DNA of 64,000 nt from Axinella damicornis (Eukaryota; Porifera; Demospongiae; Axinellida; Axinellidae): NCBI GenBank assembly GCA_963931865.1, contig OZ007518.1, forward strand, positions 2,579,994 through 2,643,993, read 5' to 3'. Numbering within the stretch: position 1 is the stretch's first letter; each line of letters begins with the position of its first letter. This document shows, in pieces, positions 10,944 through 20,672 of the stretch. A program made the translations under genes and the position numbers. Under the pieces are notes generated by a model. That model ran no database searches, was not told where the DNA came from, and saw only the letters and a list, made by a program, of their open reading frames with translations.

Positions 10944-13900
10944 TTAGTTCCTACTTGGATCAAATCTCGGCGGTGGCTGAGGTGTCCGACCAGTCTTCGA
11001 TCGTGTCATTCGAGAGGTAGCCTGTTCAGAATGTGCCCTTCTATTCGGTACATGTTCAATCTCTGGTTCTGGCAACCTCACCAGATGTTGGCGATTTCTG
11101 CGGAAGGACCCATCGGGGGTCTCGACTACATGTGAACGAGGAGCTGCCTCAGCCACTACTTTCCCAGTGGTCTCTCTGTCAGTTATCCAGACATGGTCTC
11201 CAGGTTCAAGTTGTGGAAGTTCTTTTGCTCTGTGCCTGGTGTCATGATTCTGCTTTTGACGTTCTTTGAGGCAATCATCTTTTTCTTCCAGAGCATAGAA
11301 GTCCACCACTTTTGGCTTCCGTCTTTCTCTAACCTCAGGAAGAGTTGTCCTCAGATTCCTACTCATGAGCAATTGAGCAGGACTGTAGCCACACTGTAAG
11401 GGGGTTGCTCTATAAGCCAGCAGAGACAGGTATGGATCACCAGACTTCCTGAGAAAATTCTTGACAGTTTTGACAGCCCTCTCTGCCTCACCATTACTTT
11501 TGGGGTAATAGGGGCTGCTTGTGATGTGCTCGAAACTGTACTGCTGTGAAAATCTCTCATATGACTCGGAAGAGAATTGGGGGCCACCGTCACTGACGAC
11601 AACTTCAGGAATGCCGTGACGGGCAAATATCGAGCTGGTGTGTCGGATGACTTCTTCTGATGTTGTTTTGCTCAATCTTGCGATTTCTATCCACCTTGAA
11701 TAATAATCAACCACAAGTAGATATGTGGACTTGTTGAACTCAAAAAGGTCTGTGGCCACCTTCTGCCAGGGAAGTTCCGGTAACCTTGAAGGTAGTAGAG
11801 GCTGTACTCTTGGTGAGCTGTTTTTGCAACATTCTGGACAGCTCTTCACCACTTCCTCTAGCTGACAAGATAGGCCTGGCCACCACATGGATTGTTTGGC
11901 ACGCTCTCGGCTCTTGACTATTCCTTGGTGTCCTGTATGCAGTTTGTCAAGCATTCTCACTCGCATTGAAGCAGGAATCACCACTCTGGAACCTCGCATT
12001 AGTAGGCCTCTCTCCACTGTCAGCTCGGATGCTACCTGATAGTATGGCTTGATTACTCCTGGCAAAGCTCCTTTTGCCGGCCAGCCTGACTGACAATACT
12101 CTTCAATCTGTTGGAGGATTTCATCTTCTTTCTGGTGCATACGAATCTCTTCAAGACACCTTTCAGTAGCAGGAATCGTCTGGAATACTCCATCCACATA
12201 TGCCTCCACTTCCTCTCCCAGACTCCATTGGTCATCTGTAGTGGTGTTAGGAGCAGGCGCTCGGGACAAAGCATCTGCAGTGATGAGACTCTTGCCTGGC
12301 ACGTGTGAAATAGAGAACTGAAACCGCATCAGTCTCATTCTGAATCTCTGCACCCTGAGAGGAAGCTCATCCAGTCTTTTGGTACCCAGCAGAGGCACAA
12401 GAGGCTTATGGTCTGTTTGTATGTGGAACTTGAGACCCATGAGGAAATCGGAAAATCTGTCACATGCCCACGTTATCGCCAAGGCCTCTTTTTCTATCTG
12501 TGCGTATCTTCCTTCAGTCTGGGTCATTGCTCGTGACACATACGCAACTGGCCTTTTTTCCCCATCTTCTTGTGTTTGGAGCAGCACGGCTCCGAGGCCA
12601 TATGAACTAGCATCTGCAGAAACAACAGTTTCTCGACGAGGGTCATACAGAGCTAGGGTTGGGCTACTGCTGATCTGTTTCTTGACTTCCTCAAAAGCTC
12701 TCTGTTGAGGTTCCTCCCAGCACCACTGATTCTTGTTTGACAACAGATCTCTGAGAGGTTTGGTTTTGTCAGCTAATAGCAGTGCAAACTTGCTGAGCTG
12801 GTTGGCCATACCAAGAAACCTACGGATGTCTCCCACACAGGTTGGTGTTCGGAAATGTACTATGGCAGCAACCTTGTCAGGGTCCGGTCGTATCCCTGCA
12901 TGATCAACAATTTGGCCCAAGAACTTCACCTGGCTTTTAGAGAACTCACACTTCTGCTGATTTAGAGTGAGACCAGCTTCTTGCAATTTCTGCAGAACCA
13001 CCATGAGTCGTCTGTCATGTTCCTCCTGAGACTTCCCGTGGATGAGAACATCGTCTACTAGACAAACTACTCCCTCACAGTCTTGCAATATCTCAGCCAT
13101 TCGTCTCTGGAAATGTTCCGGGGCTGAGGTGATGCCAAAGGGAAGGCGATTGAAGCAGAACCTTCCGAAAGGTGTTATAAATGTGGTAAGGAGGGCAGAC
13201 TCTTCGGCTAACGGTATTTGCCAAAAACCCGAGTTGGCGTCCAACTTAGTGAACACTCGAGCGCCTGCCAACTGGGCCAGGGCCTGCTCGACGGCTGGTA
13301 ATGGGTGGCGTTCCCGGCGCACACTCTCGTTCAAACGAGTGAGGTCCACACATATACGGACCTTCCCCCCTGGCTTTGGTACTACAACCATTCCAGAGCA
13401 CCAGTCTGTCGGTTCTTGAACTCGTCTCACAACTCCCAGTGTCTCCATACGCTCTAGTTCAGCCCTTACTTTGGGAAGCATGGGGATGGCCACTCTGCGA
13501 GGAGTATTGAGGGCAAACGGTTTCGCATCATTGCGGAGTTCAATCCGGTATTCCCCTTGCAGCTTCCCGAGCCCACTAAATAGCTTTGGGAATTGTCTCC
13601 TCAGGTCCTTCTCTGATCGGACGGTGTTCACTCGGCATAGCAGACCAAGTGACTCAATTGCAGGACGTCCTAGCAGGGCCTTTCGAAGTCTTCGGACCAC
13701 AAAAACATCCTCCTTGACCTCTCTGTCTCCACACTTGAGAGTTGCCACAAACTGCCCCTTTACTGGCAGAATTTTGTTGCTTGGGCCACTGAGGATCTTC
13801 TTGGCTGGCCGTAGTTGGGCTCCTGGCACACTGTCAAACACACTCTTGGGGATTACTGTCACATCCGCCCCAGTGTCGATCTTAAACTCCAGCGGTTTCC

Positions 13901-14495
13901 CGTTAACAAACAGAGTCACAGCCCAGGGGTTTATCATGGTGCTCTCGGAGTCCTGCACCGACCCCATAAAAGCTTGCTCTTCCTGCTGGACTTCATTCAC
14001 ATTCTTTGCAGACCGACACATTGATCTGAAGTGTCCCTTTTTACCGCACCTGTGGCATTTCTCATCATTGGCTGGGCATTGCTGCCTGCCATGCAAGGGA
14101 CTCCTACCACATCTTGTACACTTAGCAGGAGGCTTTGATGGTGGACTGGGTGTGGCATGCTGGGCAGTTTTCATTGGCTTCCCCTTGAACCCGCCTTGTC
14201 TATTAGGCGGCTTCTTCCCCACAAGGTATTCAACTGCATGCCCAGACTTACTGCTCTCTCTGCCGTCCTGGAAGTCATTCCTCAGGAGGCTTTGTTGCTT
14301 CTTGATGGACTCTACTTGGCGCACTGCTATCGTTGCCTTCTCCAAGGTCAGTTCTGAGTCCATTTGTAGCTTCTCAGACAGTTTTGCATCTCTCAGACCC
14401 ACGACTATACGGTCTCTAATCATCTCCTCACGGAGAGTCCCGTACGCACAATACTCCGATAGACGGTCGGTACAAGTCGAGTATAAAGTCGTCAA
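10944..14495 (-). CDS. pol: Gag C-terminus plus Pol polyprotein (protease, RT, RNase H, integrase)
   Basis: An open frame of 1183 codons without its own ATG (the frame is entered at the gag frameshift). In order, approximate residues: capsid remainder; two zinc knuckles (CX2CX5HX4C and CX2CX4HX4C) near 125-160; aspartic protease with DTGAD near 207; reverse transcriptase about 330-510 with an LVDD active-site box; RNase H from about 615 (DASSYGLGAVL) with TDHKPL; integrase HHCC zinc domain about 850-890, then a DDE core (TDLFEF, SDGGPQF, SNGEAER). Gene order RT-RNase H-IN marks Ty3/Gypsy rather than Copia. No env-like ORF follows. Apart from the gag shift it appears intact. Confidence 0.92.
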   Translation of the reverse strand: MTTLYSTCTDRLSEYCAYGTLREEMIRDRIVVGLRDAKLSEKLQMDSELTLEKATIAVRQVESIKKQQSLLRNDFQDGRESSKSGHAVEYLVGKKPPNRQGGFKGKPMKTAQHATPSPPSKPPAKCTRCGRSPLHGRQQCPANDEKCHRCGKKGHFRSMCRSAKNVNEVQQEEQAFMGSVQDSESTMINPWAVTLFVNGKPLEFKIDTGADVTVIPKSVFDSVPGAQLRPAKKILSGPSNKILPVKGQFVATLKCGDREVKEDVFVVRRLRKALLGRPAIESLGLLCRVNTVRSEKDLRRQFPKLFSGLGKLQGEYRIELRNDAKPFALNTPRRVAIPMLPKVRAELERMETLGVVRRVQEPTDWCSGMVVVPKPGGKVRICVDLTRLNESVRRERHPLPAVEQALAQLAGARVFTKLDANSGFWQIPLAEESALLTTFITPFGRFCFNRLPFGITSAPEHFQRRMAEILQDCEGVVCLVDDVLIHGKSQEEHDRRLMVVLQKLQEAGLTLNQQKCEFSKSQVKFLGQIVDHAGIRPDPDKVAAIVHFRTPTCVGDIRRFLGMANQLSKFALLLADKTKPLRDLLSNKNQWCWEEPQQRAFEEVKKQISSSPTLALYDPRRETVVSADASSYGLGAVLLQTQEDGEKRPVAYVSRAMTQTEGRYAQIEKEALAITWACDRFSDFLMGLKFHIQTDHKPLVPLLGTKRLDELPLRVQRFRMRLMRFQFSISHVPGKSLITADALSRAPAPNTTTDDQWSLGEEVEAYVDGVFQTIPATERCLEEIRMHQKEDEILQQIEEYCQSGWPAKGALPGVIKPYYQVASELTVERGLLMRGSRVVIPASMRVRMLDKLHTGHQGIVKSRERAKQSMWWPGLSCQLEEVVKSCPECCKNSSPRVQPLLPSRLPELPWQKVATDLFEFNKSTYLLVVDYYSRWIEIARLSKTTSEEVIRHTSSIFARHGIPEVVVSDGGPQFSSESYERFSQQYSFEHITSSPYYPKSNGEAERAVKTVKNFLRKSGDPYLSLLAYRATPLQCGYSPAQLLMSRNLRTTLPEVRERRKPKVVDFYALEEKDDCLKERQKQNHDTRHRAKELPQLEPGDHVWITDRETTGKVVAEAAPRSHVVETPDGSFRRNRQHLVRLPEPEIEHVPNRRAHSEQATSRMTRSKTGRTPQPPPRFDPSRN

Positions 14496-14820
14496 CAGAT
14501 TCTCCTTCCTCTTGTTTTCTTCGATTAAATTTCGCTCTCTCGAAGATTGTGTTCTTCTTCTTCACGAAATAACTCTCGAACCGGTCTCGCACAACGTCGT
14601 ACTTCTTCCTGTCCGCTTCTGACAGTTCAAAAGAACTGAGGATATCATCAGCCTCATCCCCCATCGAATATATGAGCGTGTGTACCTGGCGCTCCTGGCT
14701 TTTCTCGGCTAGGCCCGAGGCACAGCGAAAACGATCAAATCGCCTAATCCACCGTGGCCACTCCTCAGCACGACTGAAGTCAAAGCGTTCCGGTGCAGTC
14801 ACCTGGAACTGAGCCGCCAT
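14428..14820 (-). CDS. gag: Gag, N-terminal part (Gypsy-type element), frameshifted
   Basis: The first ATG after the 5' LTR is at 14820 in context AAAATGG (MAAQFQVTAPERFDF). The frame runs to a stop at 14428. The translation is typical of Gypsy capsid N-terminal halves (EEWPRWIRRFDRFR, then the RDRFESYFV and AKFNRRKQEEGESVDDF stretches). The gag reading frame then passes to another frame near 14475, where the next ORF carries the expected continuation (LSEYCAYGTLREEMIRDRIV). The break lies before the zinc knuckles, inside capsid, so a 1-nt net indel or sequence error is more likely than programmed gag-pol frameshifting. Confidence 0.75.
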   Translation of the reverse strand: MAAQFQVTAPERFDFSRAEEWPRWIRRFDRFRCASGLAEKSQERQVHTLIYSMGDEADDILSSFELSEADRKKYDVVRDRFESYFVKKKNTIFERAKFNRRKQEEGESVDDFILDLYRPSIGVLCVRDSP

Positions 14821-14928
14821 TTTGCCACGTGCTGATAATAGATCACCGCTCGTCGCTCGCCCAGACAACTTCTGGCGTTCGCTGGTCTGGCGTAGGATTC
14901 AGGGTGGACTTGTTCACCGCTGCCACCA

Positions 14929-15113
14929 TGTAGTGTTAGCGAGAGGGAGCAATAGGCTACGATGCGGACGGATACAAGACAGTCCCGACAAGTCAGTTCT
15001 ATGTCCAGAAATATGTATCATACATTCCACGCATGCGCCTCAATACAGCTAAGGATAATTACATAACTTAGCATAAGCACACATGCACTATCACAACAAC
15101 AGCATACACCACA
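14929..15113 (-). repeat. 5' LTR of the Gypsy-type element
   Basis: 185 bp; in element orientation it is followed by TGGTGGCAGCGG (putative primer-binding site). Followed on the plus strand by TGAAG. Confidence 0.93.
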
Positions 15114-15917
15114 TGAAGGTATTGTGCTTGTGTGATGGAATCCCAAAGAGAATGCGAACGGGTAGTGCAAGAAATCATGGCTGTTGTCATGTGAGACAGG
15201 CAGTGTGATGGTTGCCACTCACTGTTCCAAGTGCAAACGGTCCTTTATTCCTAGATAATATTGAGCAAAACAATTTGGGTGGTAAACAACTAAGACATAA
15301 ATCAACTGGTGTGGAGTAAAATCTCCTGATACAGTGCGAATTAGTGACCACCTTTAGTGTCACATTCTCTCCATCTTTTCCTATATGCAACTGTACTTAT
15401 GTAGGCTGTAGGTCCAGGCTCCTACCCCACAAGCATACTGAAATCTGACCTGGAATTTATGCATCAACACCAGGTCCTATAAAGGAGTGCCTGGACATTG
15501 TTCGGAACACATTTCTCCCAGCATCCCAGCAATCAGTTGCCAGACTCTGATCTGGTGATGTTCTTACAGGTGGAGGCTTTGGCCACCATAGAGCACAAAC
15601 TTAATGCAGAATCAGAAAGCATCTACTAAAGTATAACTCCTAGTATTAAACCCTCCATATAAATTCCTATTGGCTTATGGAGGTCTCCAGACTACTAGCT
15701 GTGAACTAGGTGCACAAGGATGATGCAACAACGGTCGAGGTTACATAATGCACGAGCTGCAGGAAAGTGCATTATGTAACTGAGACCGTCATTGCATCAT
15801 CCAAGTGCACCCCACATTACTCCACAATCATGCTCAGTTCAATTTTTGTAAGTTTGGTAGAGAACCTATAGACTGAGTAAGAACATTGATCTCATGTTTA
15901 TTTTTGACAATTTTTAA

Positions 15918-15959
<42 letters not shown>

Positions 15960-17751
15960 ACCACCACCACCACCACACACACACACACACCTACACTGAT
16001 AGTACACTCCCTCTCCCTCCCTCATGCCCATATGTGATTCACACACTAGCCCCACACACACCGAAAGGTTGTAACAATATACACTCGTTGGCAGCCCTGC
16101 ACACCCACTTCACCACTTGTACCAACATCACACACTACATCCACATGCGCCTACTAAATATTAATTGCCCTATATTTATGATTTCCCAAATTCAGACAAA
16201 TTATACTAGCTATCTCCCCCTGGAATTAACTTTTAGAAATGAGCCCTTGGAGTCTGTGTCTTTGGAGTCTGGGTCTTTACATCACCCATCATTCAGTGGC
16301 ATATACTCATTTCCTGTGCCCCCCTATTGCCATGTGCACAGCTTCCTGGTGCCCTTCTCATCATTCCAGCTATATACCGGCCAAAGAGACCCAGAACAGA
16401 ATTAACTGAGCCCTTGGAGTCTGTGTCTTTACATCACCCATCATTCCAGCTACAAGCCAAAGAGACCCACTCGGAGCTGAACTAGCTTTTGAAACAGTGG
16501 GGTCTGTGTCTTGTGATTTTGTACCCTTAGCTAGTCCCATTGGATCGGCTGCATTGGCAGGGGACATTAAAATTTGACTGACTGACTGACTGACTGACTG
16601 ACTGTTAGCAGCTAGATGAACTAGCTTCCGGTGACTGAAGATCAGATTTAGCTTTTATAATAGCTTATAAGTTTAAGTCAACATTCAGGAAGGGTCTTTC
16701 ATCCTAAAATCAGAGCTAGTGTCTTTTCCCAGTTCAGCCTGTTTGGCTAGCTGTGTTTGTGCTTGGCTATAGAAAGTCTGCTTGACTGATTCTGTCATGT
16801 TTGACATGAATGGAACAGCCCTCTCACCAGCCTTGTAGCCTCCAGTCAAGGTCCATAATTCAGCTAGGATTGGCCAGGTAGCTAGCTGTGTTGTGCCAAG
16901 ACAATAACCAGTGTAGATCATGTCAGTGCATCCCAGCTGCAGGGTGCATGTATGTAACCAGCTAGGAATACTGTTAAGTTCTAATCAACAGCACAATTAT
17001 TCAGTGTGAATAAAATGCAGGTTAGATATAGCCACAACATCTGTCTTTTCTGTGGACTCCTAAGTTTCTGGAAAACCAGTCCTTTGGACTAAATCCTCAG
17101 AATTCCTTGGTGATATTCATTGCTACCATACTTAATGCTGTCACATGACTTAGCTATAGGTGCACGACTTGCAGCTATAATCAACTTTCACTGTGAATAC
17201 AATTTGGAGATGCCGCCATTTACATTGTAAGATGTCCATTACAGAAAGCATGGCCAATTTATATTTGTAGTTGACTTGCTCAATCAATAACTGCAAGTGT
17301 TGAACAAATATTATTGCCAAGTGGCTCCAAGTGCATGCATGACAGATCTTTCTCGGTACAGTGCTGTTGTGCAGGTCAATATTTAACTAAGCGTTATCTC
17401 AGTTGTGGCCGTCCTCATGCAGACCTTCATGTCCACATGTTGGCCTTCTCACCTCATGCAGTGTTCATTGCAAACGCTGGGCCTAGGTACTATTAGCCTC
17501 ATTCCCAGGCCGTTAAAATGGCCTGGGAATGAGGCTAAGGTACTATAGGTTACCTTCTTCATTTAAACCTTCCCTTGTACTTGTATGAATACATTTTTGC
17601 ACCAGAAAGCATGAATATAACATAAGTTCCAATTATACAATGTCATGTATGTTTATTGGTTGTGTGCACAGCTGCACCACCAGATCCATGCAGCAAGGAT
17701 TACTTTGTGTTCAGAACTAGTGGCAGAGTTGCAGCTTAAGCAAGACCATAG
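15114..17751. other. Intergenic DNA with poly-C tract, hairpin and (GACT)n tail; part matches 47617-48620
   Basis: No gene is supported. 15114-15215 continues the NLR 3' flank (compare 57592). 15216-15560 matches 57690-58080 in reverse orientation. A hairpin lies at about 15720-15803 (arms around GGTTACATAATGCAC). 15919-15959 is 41 C residues followed by CCA/CA repeats. 16220-16480 holds two direct copies of a segment starting GAGCCCTTGGAGTCTGTGTC. 16577-16604 is (GACT)n directly after GGACATTAAAATTT, which may be the 3' tail of a retroposon. From about 16840 on it matches 47617 onward. Confidence 0.55.
17485..17546. mobile_element. 44-bp foldback element with 9-bp target duplication
   Basis: Element 17494-17537 consists almost only of its inverted ends: TAGCCTCATTCCCAGGCC, eight bases, then GGCCTGGGAATGAGGCTA. 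AGGTACTAT flanks it on both sides (17485-17493 and 17538-17546). It is the smallest member of the family also seen at 17875, 22633, 24802, 29608, 43761 and 58354. Confidence 0.8.
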
Positions 17752-17867
17752 TAACACATTCTCAACTAGATCCGGACATTTTTCATTCCGGATTACAGGA
17801 TTTCAGCAGATTTTGACCAATTTTTTGATCCAAAATGTGAGTAAGGATTTCTCCAAGGCGTTTAGGG

Positions 17868-18465
17868 CCTAAACTAGCCTCGTTCCCAGGCCGTCTGCCA
17901 GTCGCGCGCATCGCATACATGACCTTTGAACCCTTGTCAGATAGCTGGCAGAAGGCCTGGTACCACTCCTACGTCATTTACATTAAGTGGACGCAGTTTG
18001 GGACACGGTTTCATGTAAAATGGCGGCGTGCCAGAAGTTCACGGGCTAACGGCAGCGAGTTATTGTTGGCTTTTACGCTACCATGGTGGACCGCTGGAGG
18101 CGTCAGGTATGGAACTCCTTATTGTACGGTTGTAGTAGCCTAGGTAACTACAATAGCTTACCTCCGTAGTACTACCAAGCGCTTGGAACGCCTGAGTAGT
18201 TGAACGTTAGTGCATGCTGTATTCCCGTTAGCGCTGAGTTGGCATCAAGTTGCTGTCTTCGTGGTATCAATAACTCGCTAGGAAACCTGCCGTTAGCCCG
18301 TGAACTTCTGGCACGCCGCCGAAACCGTGTCCCAAACCGCGTCCACTTAATGTAAATGACGTAGGAGTGGTACCAGGCCTTCTGCCAGCTATCTGACAAG
18401 GGTTCAAAGGTCATGTATGCGATGCGCGCGACTGGCAGACGGCCTGGGAACGAGGCTACCTAAAC
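17868..18465. mobile_element. Long foldback element of the TAGCCTCGTTCCC family nested in the left arm
   Basis: 17875-18458 starts TAGCCTCGTTCCCAGGCC and ends with the complement. The arms extend about 190 bp each (the same peptide MTFEPLSDSWQKAWYHSY is encoded from both ends on opposite strands, a symptom of the symmetry). CCTAAAC flanks both sides (17868-17874, 18459-18465), shorter than the 9 bp seen at other copies. The right arm at 28917-28930 lacks it. Confidence 0.75.
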
Positions 18466-18871
18466 ATCACAGGGTGTTTAGGACCTAAACATCACAGGGT
18501 GTTTAGGACCTAAACGTCACAGGGTGTTTAGGACCTAAACGTCACAGGGTGTTTAGGACCTAAACGTCACAGGGTGTTTAGGACCTAAACGTCACAGGGT
18601 GTTTAGGACCTAAACGTCACAGGGTGTTTAGGACCTAAACGTCACAGGGTGTTTAGGACCTAAACGTCACAGGGTGTTTAGGACCTAAACGTCACAGGGT
18701 GTTTAGGACCTAAACGTCACAGGGTGTTTAGGACCTAAACGTCACAGGGTGTTTAGGACCTAAACATCACAGGGTGTTTAGGACCTAAACATCACAGGGT
18801 GTTTAGGACCTAAACGTCACAGGGTGTTTAGGACCTAAACGTCACAGGGTGTTTAGGACCTAAACGTCACA
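18459..18871. repeat. 25-bp satellite array, left arm part 1
   Basis: About 16 tandem copies of a 25-bp unit containing GTCACAGGGTG and the odd palindrome GTTTAGGACCTAAAC. Variation is almost limited to ACGTCAC versus ACATCAC. The array continues at 19196 after the nested element. Confidence 0.95.
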
Positions 18872-19198
18872 CACAGGGAAAACTACCTGTGAATACGGGA
18901 CTGGACGGGCATTTTCATCGTCAAAGGCGTTCCGTGATCGCACCGTATGCCTGCCGTTTGAGTCCGTTCGACTCCGTGGTGGGAACCATCTAGTTTTGAA
19001 TATTACGTTATTTCCGGCGTAGACCACACCTACGGGCACTCCTCTAAGCAACAATGGCGAAAAAGCTGTGCATGAGTCCGTCTTCAAGTGTTCCCACCAC
19101 GGACTCAAAACGGCAAGCATACGGTGCGATCACGGAGTAATTTTGACGATGACGGTGCCCGTCCAGTCCCGTATTATCAGGTAGTTTTCCCTGTGACA
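18869..19198. mobile_element. 324-bp foldback element with CACAG ends and 3-bp target duplication (CACTA-like)
   Basis: Element 18872-19195 begins CACAGGGAAAACTACCTG and ends CAGGTAGTTTTCCCTGTG, with long imperfect arms (over 100 bp; for example CCGTGATCGCACCGTATGC and its complement). ACA flanks both sides and interrupts a satellite unit, so the insertion point is exact. CACWG termini and a 3-bp duplication are the signature of the CACTA/EnSpm superfamily. No transposase. Confidence 0.65.
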
Positions 19199-19495
19199 GG
19201 GTGTTTAGGACCTAAACGTCACAGGGTGTTTAGGACCTAAACGTCACAGGGTGTTTAGGACCTAAACGTCACAGGGTGTTTAGGACCTAAACATCACAGG
19301 GTGTTTAGGACCTAAACGTCACAGGGTGTTTAGGACCTAAACGTCACAGGGTGTTTAGGACCTAAACGTCACAGGGTGTTTAGGACCTAAACGTCACAGG
19401 GTGTTTAGGACCTAAACGTCACAGGGTGTTTAGGACCTAAACGTCACAGGGTGTTTAGGACCTAAACATCACAGGGTGTTTAGTAAACGTCATAG
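19196..19495. repeat. 25-bp satellite array, left arm part 2
   Basis: About 12 further copies of the unit described at 18459, ending in a truncated unit (GTTTAGTAAACGTCATAGGG). Confidence 0.95.
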
Positions 19496-20672
19496 GGTGT
19501 TAGGTGGCAAGATAAGGATTTTAGCTTTACCAATGCATGGTGGATTCGTTTCTTCCCATAACAGCTGCCAGAAATGCTTGGCACCCTTAATTAAGGAGGA
19601 ACAAGACTCCAGGAGCAACGGTCCAAGCCAGTCCATCGCTTTGCAGTAAGAAGCCATAGTATGAAAGGACGATAACCCCACACATTATATGGAGTTAAAG
19701 TCATGTGTGCAAGCTAGCTGCTACAAACGTTAACATGGTGTACTTGGATCCCTTGGACCACGTATCTAACTATACCTTTTGCTACAAAATAATGCAATCT
19801 GCATAGATAGTGGGAGATCTTTAGCCTCGTTCCCAGGCCTTCTAACCCCATTGTTTGTCACTTGCAGTACTAACGCGGGGGAAGGCCTGGTAAAACTCGT
19901 CACGTGCAGTGACGTACATGTACGTAGGGTGGACGTATGGAGGCGTGCCACATTAGTGGAAACCTGCAAGTAAGTGAGTGTACTAACCGTCGCAGCGACA
20001 GGACACAAAGCGACTGAGCAGTCGACTAAGCGGTTGACAGAGCAACTGAAGCGTAAAGCTACCAATGCATTAATTTGGACGTCTTGTCCAGTGGGATATA
20101 GAAACCCTTGGGACCCTTACTTGAGTACTCACTGTGTTTCGGACATTACAGCCTATGCTCCTCAGGGGTAAAAGTTCCAGGGGCTCAATATTGAACCGAC
20201 ACAAATGACTAGGAAATAATGACTAGGTCAAGAGGCAAAGGCACAGTCTCCAGCTGCACAATGACAGCCAAAATAGCAGTTGTTTCAAACTTGATACTTG
20301 ATGGGGTCACACTCTGCCTTAAGTTATAGTATCAAGTCTGTTGAAAGAACCTCCAATTGCAGTTAGAGGCCGATCACCATGCCTTCAGCTCCTTGACCCA
20401 CATATACTCCTGTAACAACTGATTTCATTTACATGTACAGTGAGAGTTGCTACATGTATAACCCACTGTGCAGGACACAAGGACCAACTCTGCCACATTC
20501 AAGCTCACAATGCTCAGAGTGCCTCACTATTGGAAGTGGAACTTGTGTTTCGCTGAATGCCACAGCTCATCAGCTGCACTGGGGTTATACAGTAGCAAAT
20601 CTCACAACTTCACCTCATTACTCCACAGAAAGAAGCAGTCCTCTACGTGGGAGCTTGACCTCTTACTCTACA
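19496..20672. repeat. Inner portion of left arm (inverted copy of 27562-28585)
   Basis: Reads as the reverse complement of 27562-28585 with very few differences: the same peptides are encoded on opposite strands (for example MGLSSFHTMASYCKAMDWLG at 19681- and 28406+). The left arm carries about 150 extra bases (about 20480-20630) absent from the right. A partial TAGCCTCGTTCCC foldback copy (about 19822-19890) is present in both arms. No gene is supported. Confidence 0.85.

Larger units (their letters stand above)
10733..15113 (-). mobile_element. Complete Ty3/Gypsy-type LTR retrotransposon
   Basis: Two 185-bp direct repeats (10733-10917 and 14929-15113) appear identical; each starts TGTAGTG and ends CACCACA. 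Host sequence TGAAG flanks both sides (10728-10732 and 15114-15118), a 5-bp target duplication. Read on the minus strand, the 5' LTR is followed at once by TGGTGGCAGCGG, which begins with the TGG expected of a primer-binding site for a tRNA CCA end. A polypurine tract (GAGGGGGAGA) abuts the 3' LTR. Internal ORFs give gag then protease-RT-RNase H-integrase. The position after NLR gene 2 (57592) is uninterrupted there, an empty site. Identical LTRs imply recent insertion. Confidence 0.93.

Noticed and set aside
14428..14495. Programmed frameshifting in the Gypsy element
   Set aside because: The frame change lies inside capsid, upstream of the zinc knuckles, not at the gag-pol boundary; a plain indel or error is simpler.
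13471..14622. 383-codon plus-strand ORF
   Set aside because: Antisense shadow of the retrotransposon gag-pol frame; no recognisable product.
15834..16061. ORF with a long glycine run
   Set aside because: Translation of the 41-base C tract on the opposite strand.
17919..18414. Two ORFs on opposite strands with the same N-terminus
   Set aside because: They are the two arms of a foldback element, not duplicated genes.
18459..19495. CRISPR-like array of direct repeats
   Set aside because: Units are contiguous with no unique spacers, in a eukaryotic context; a satellite.
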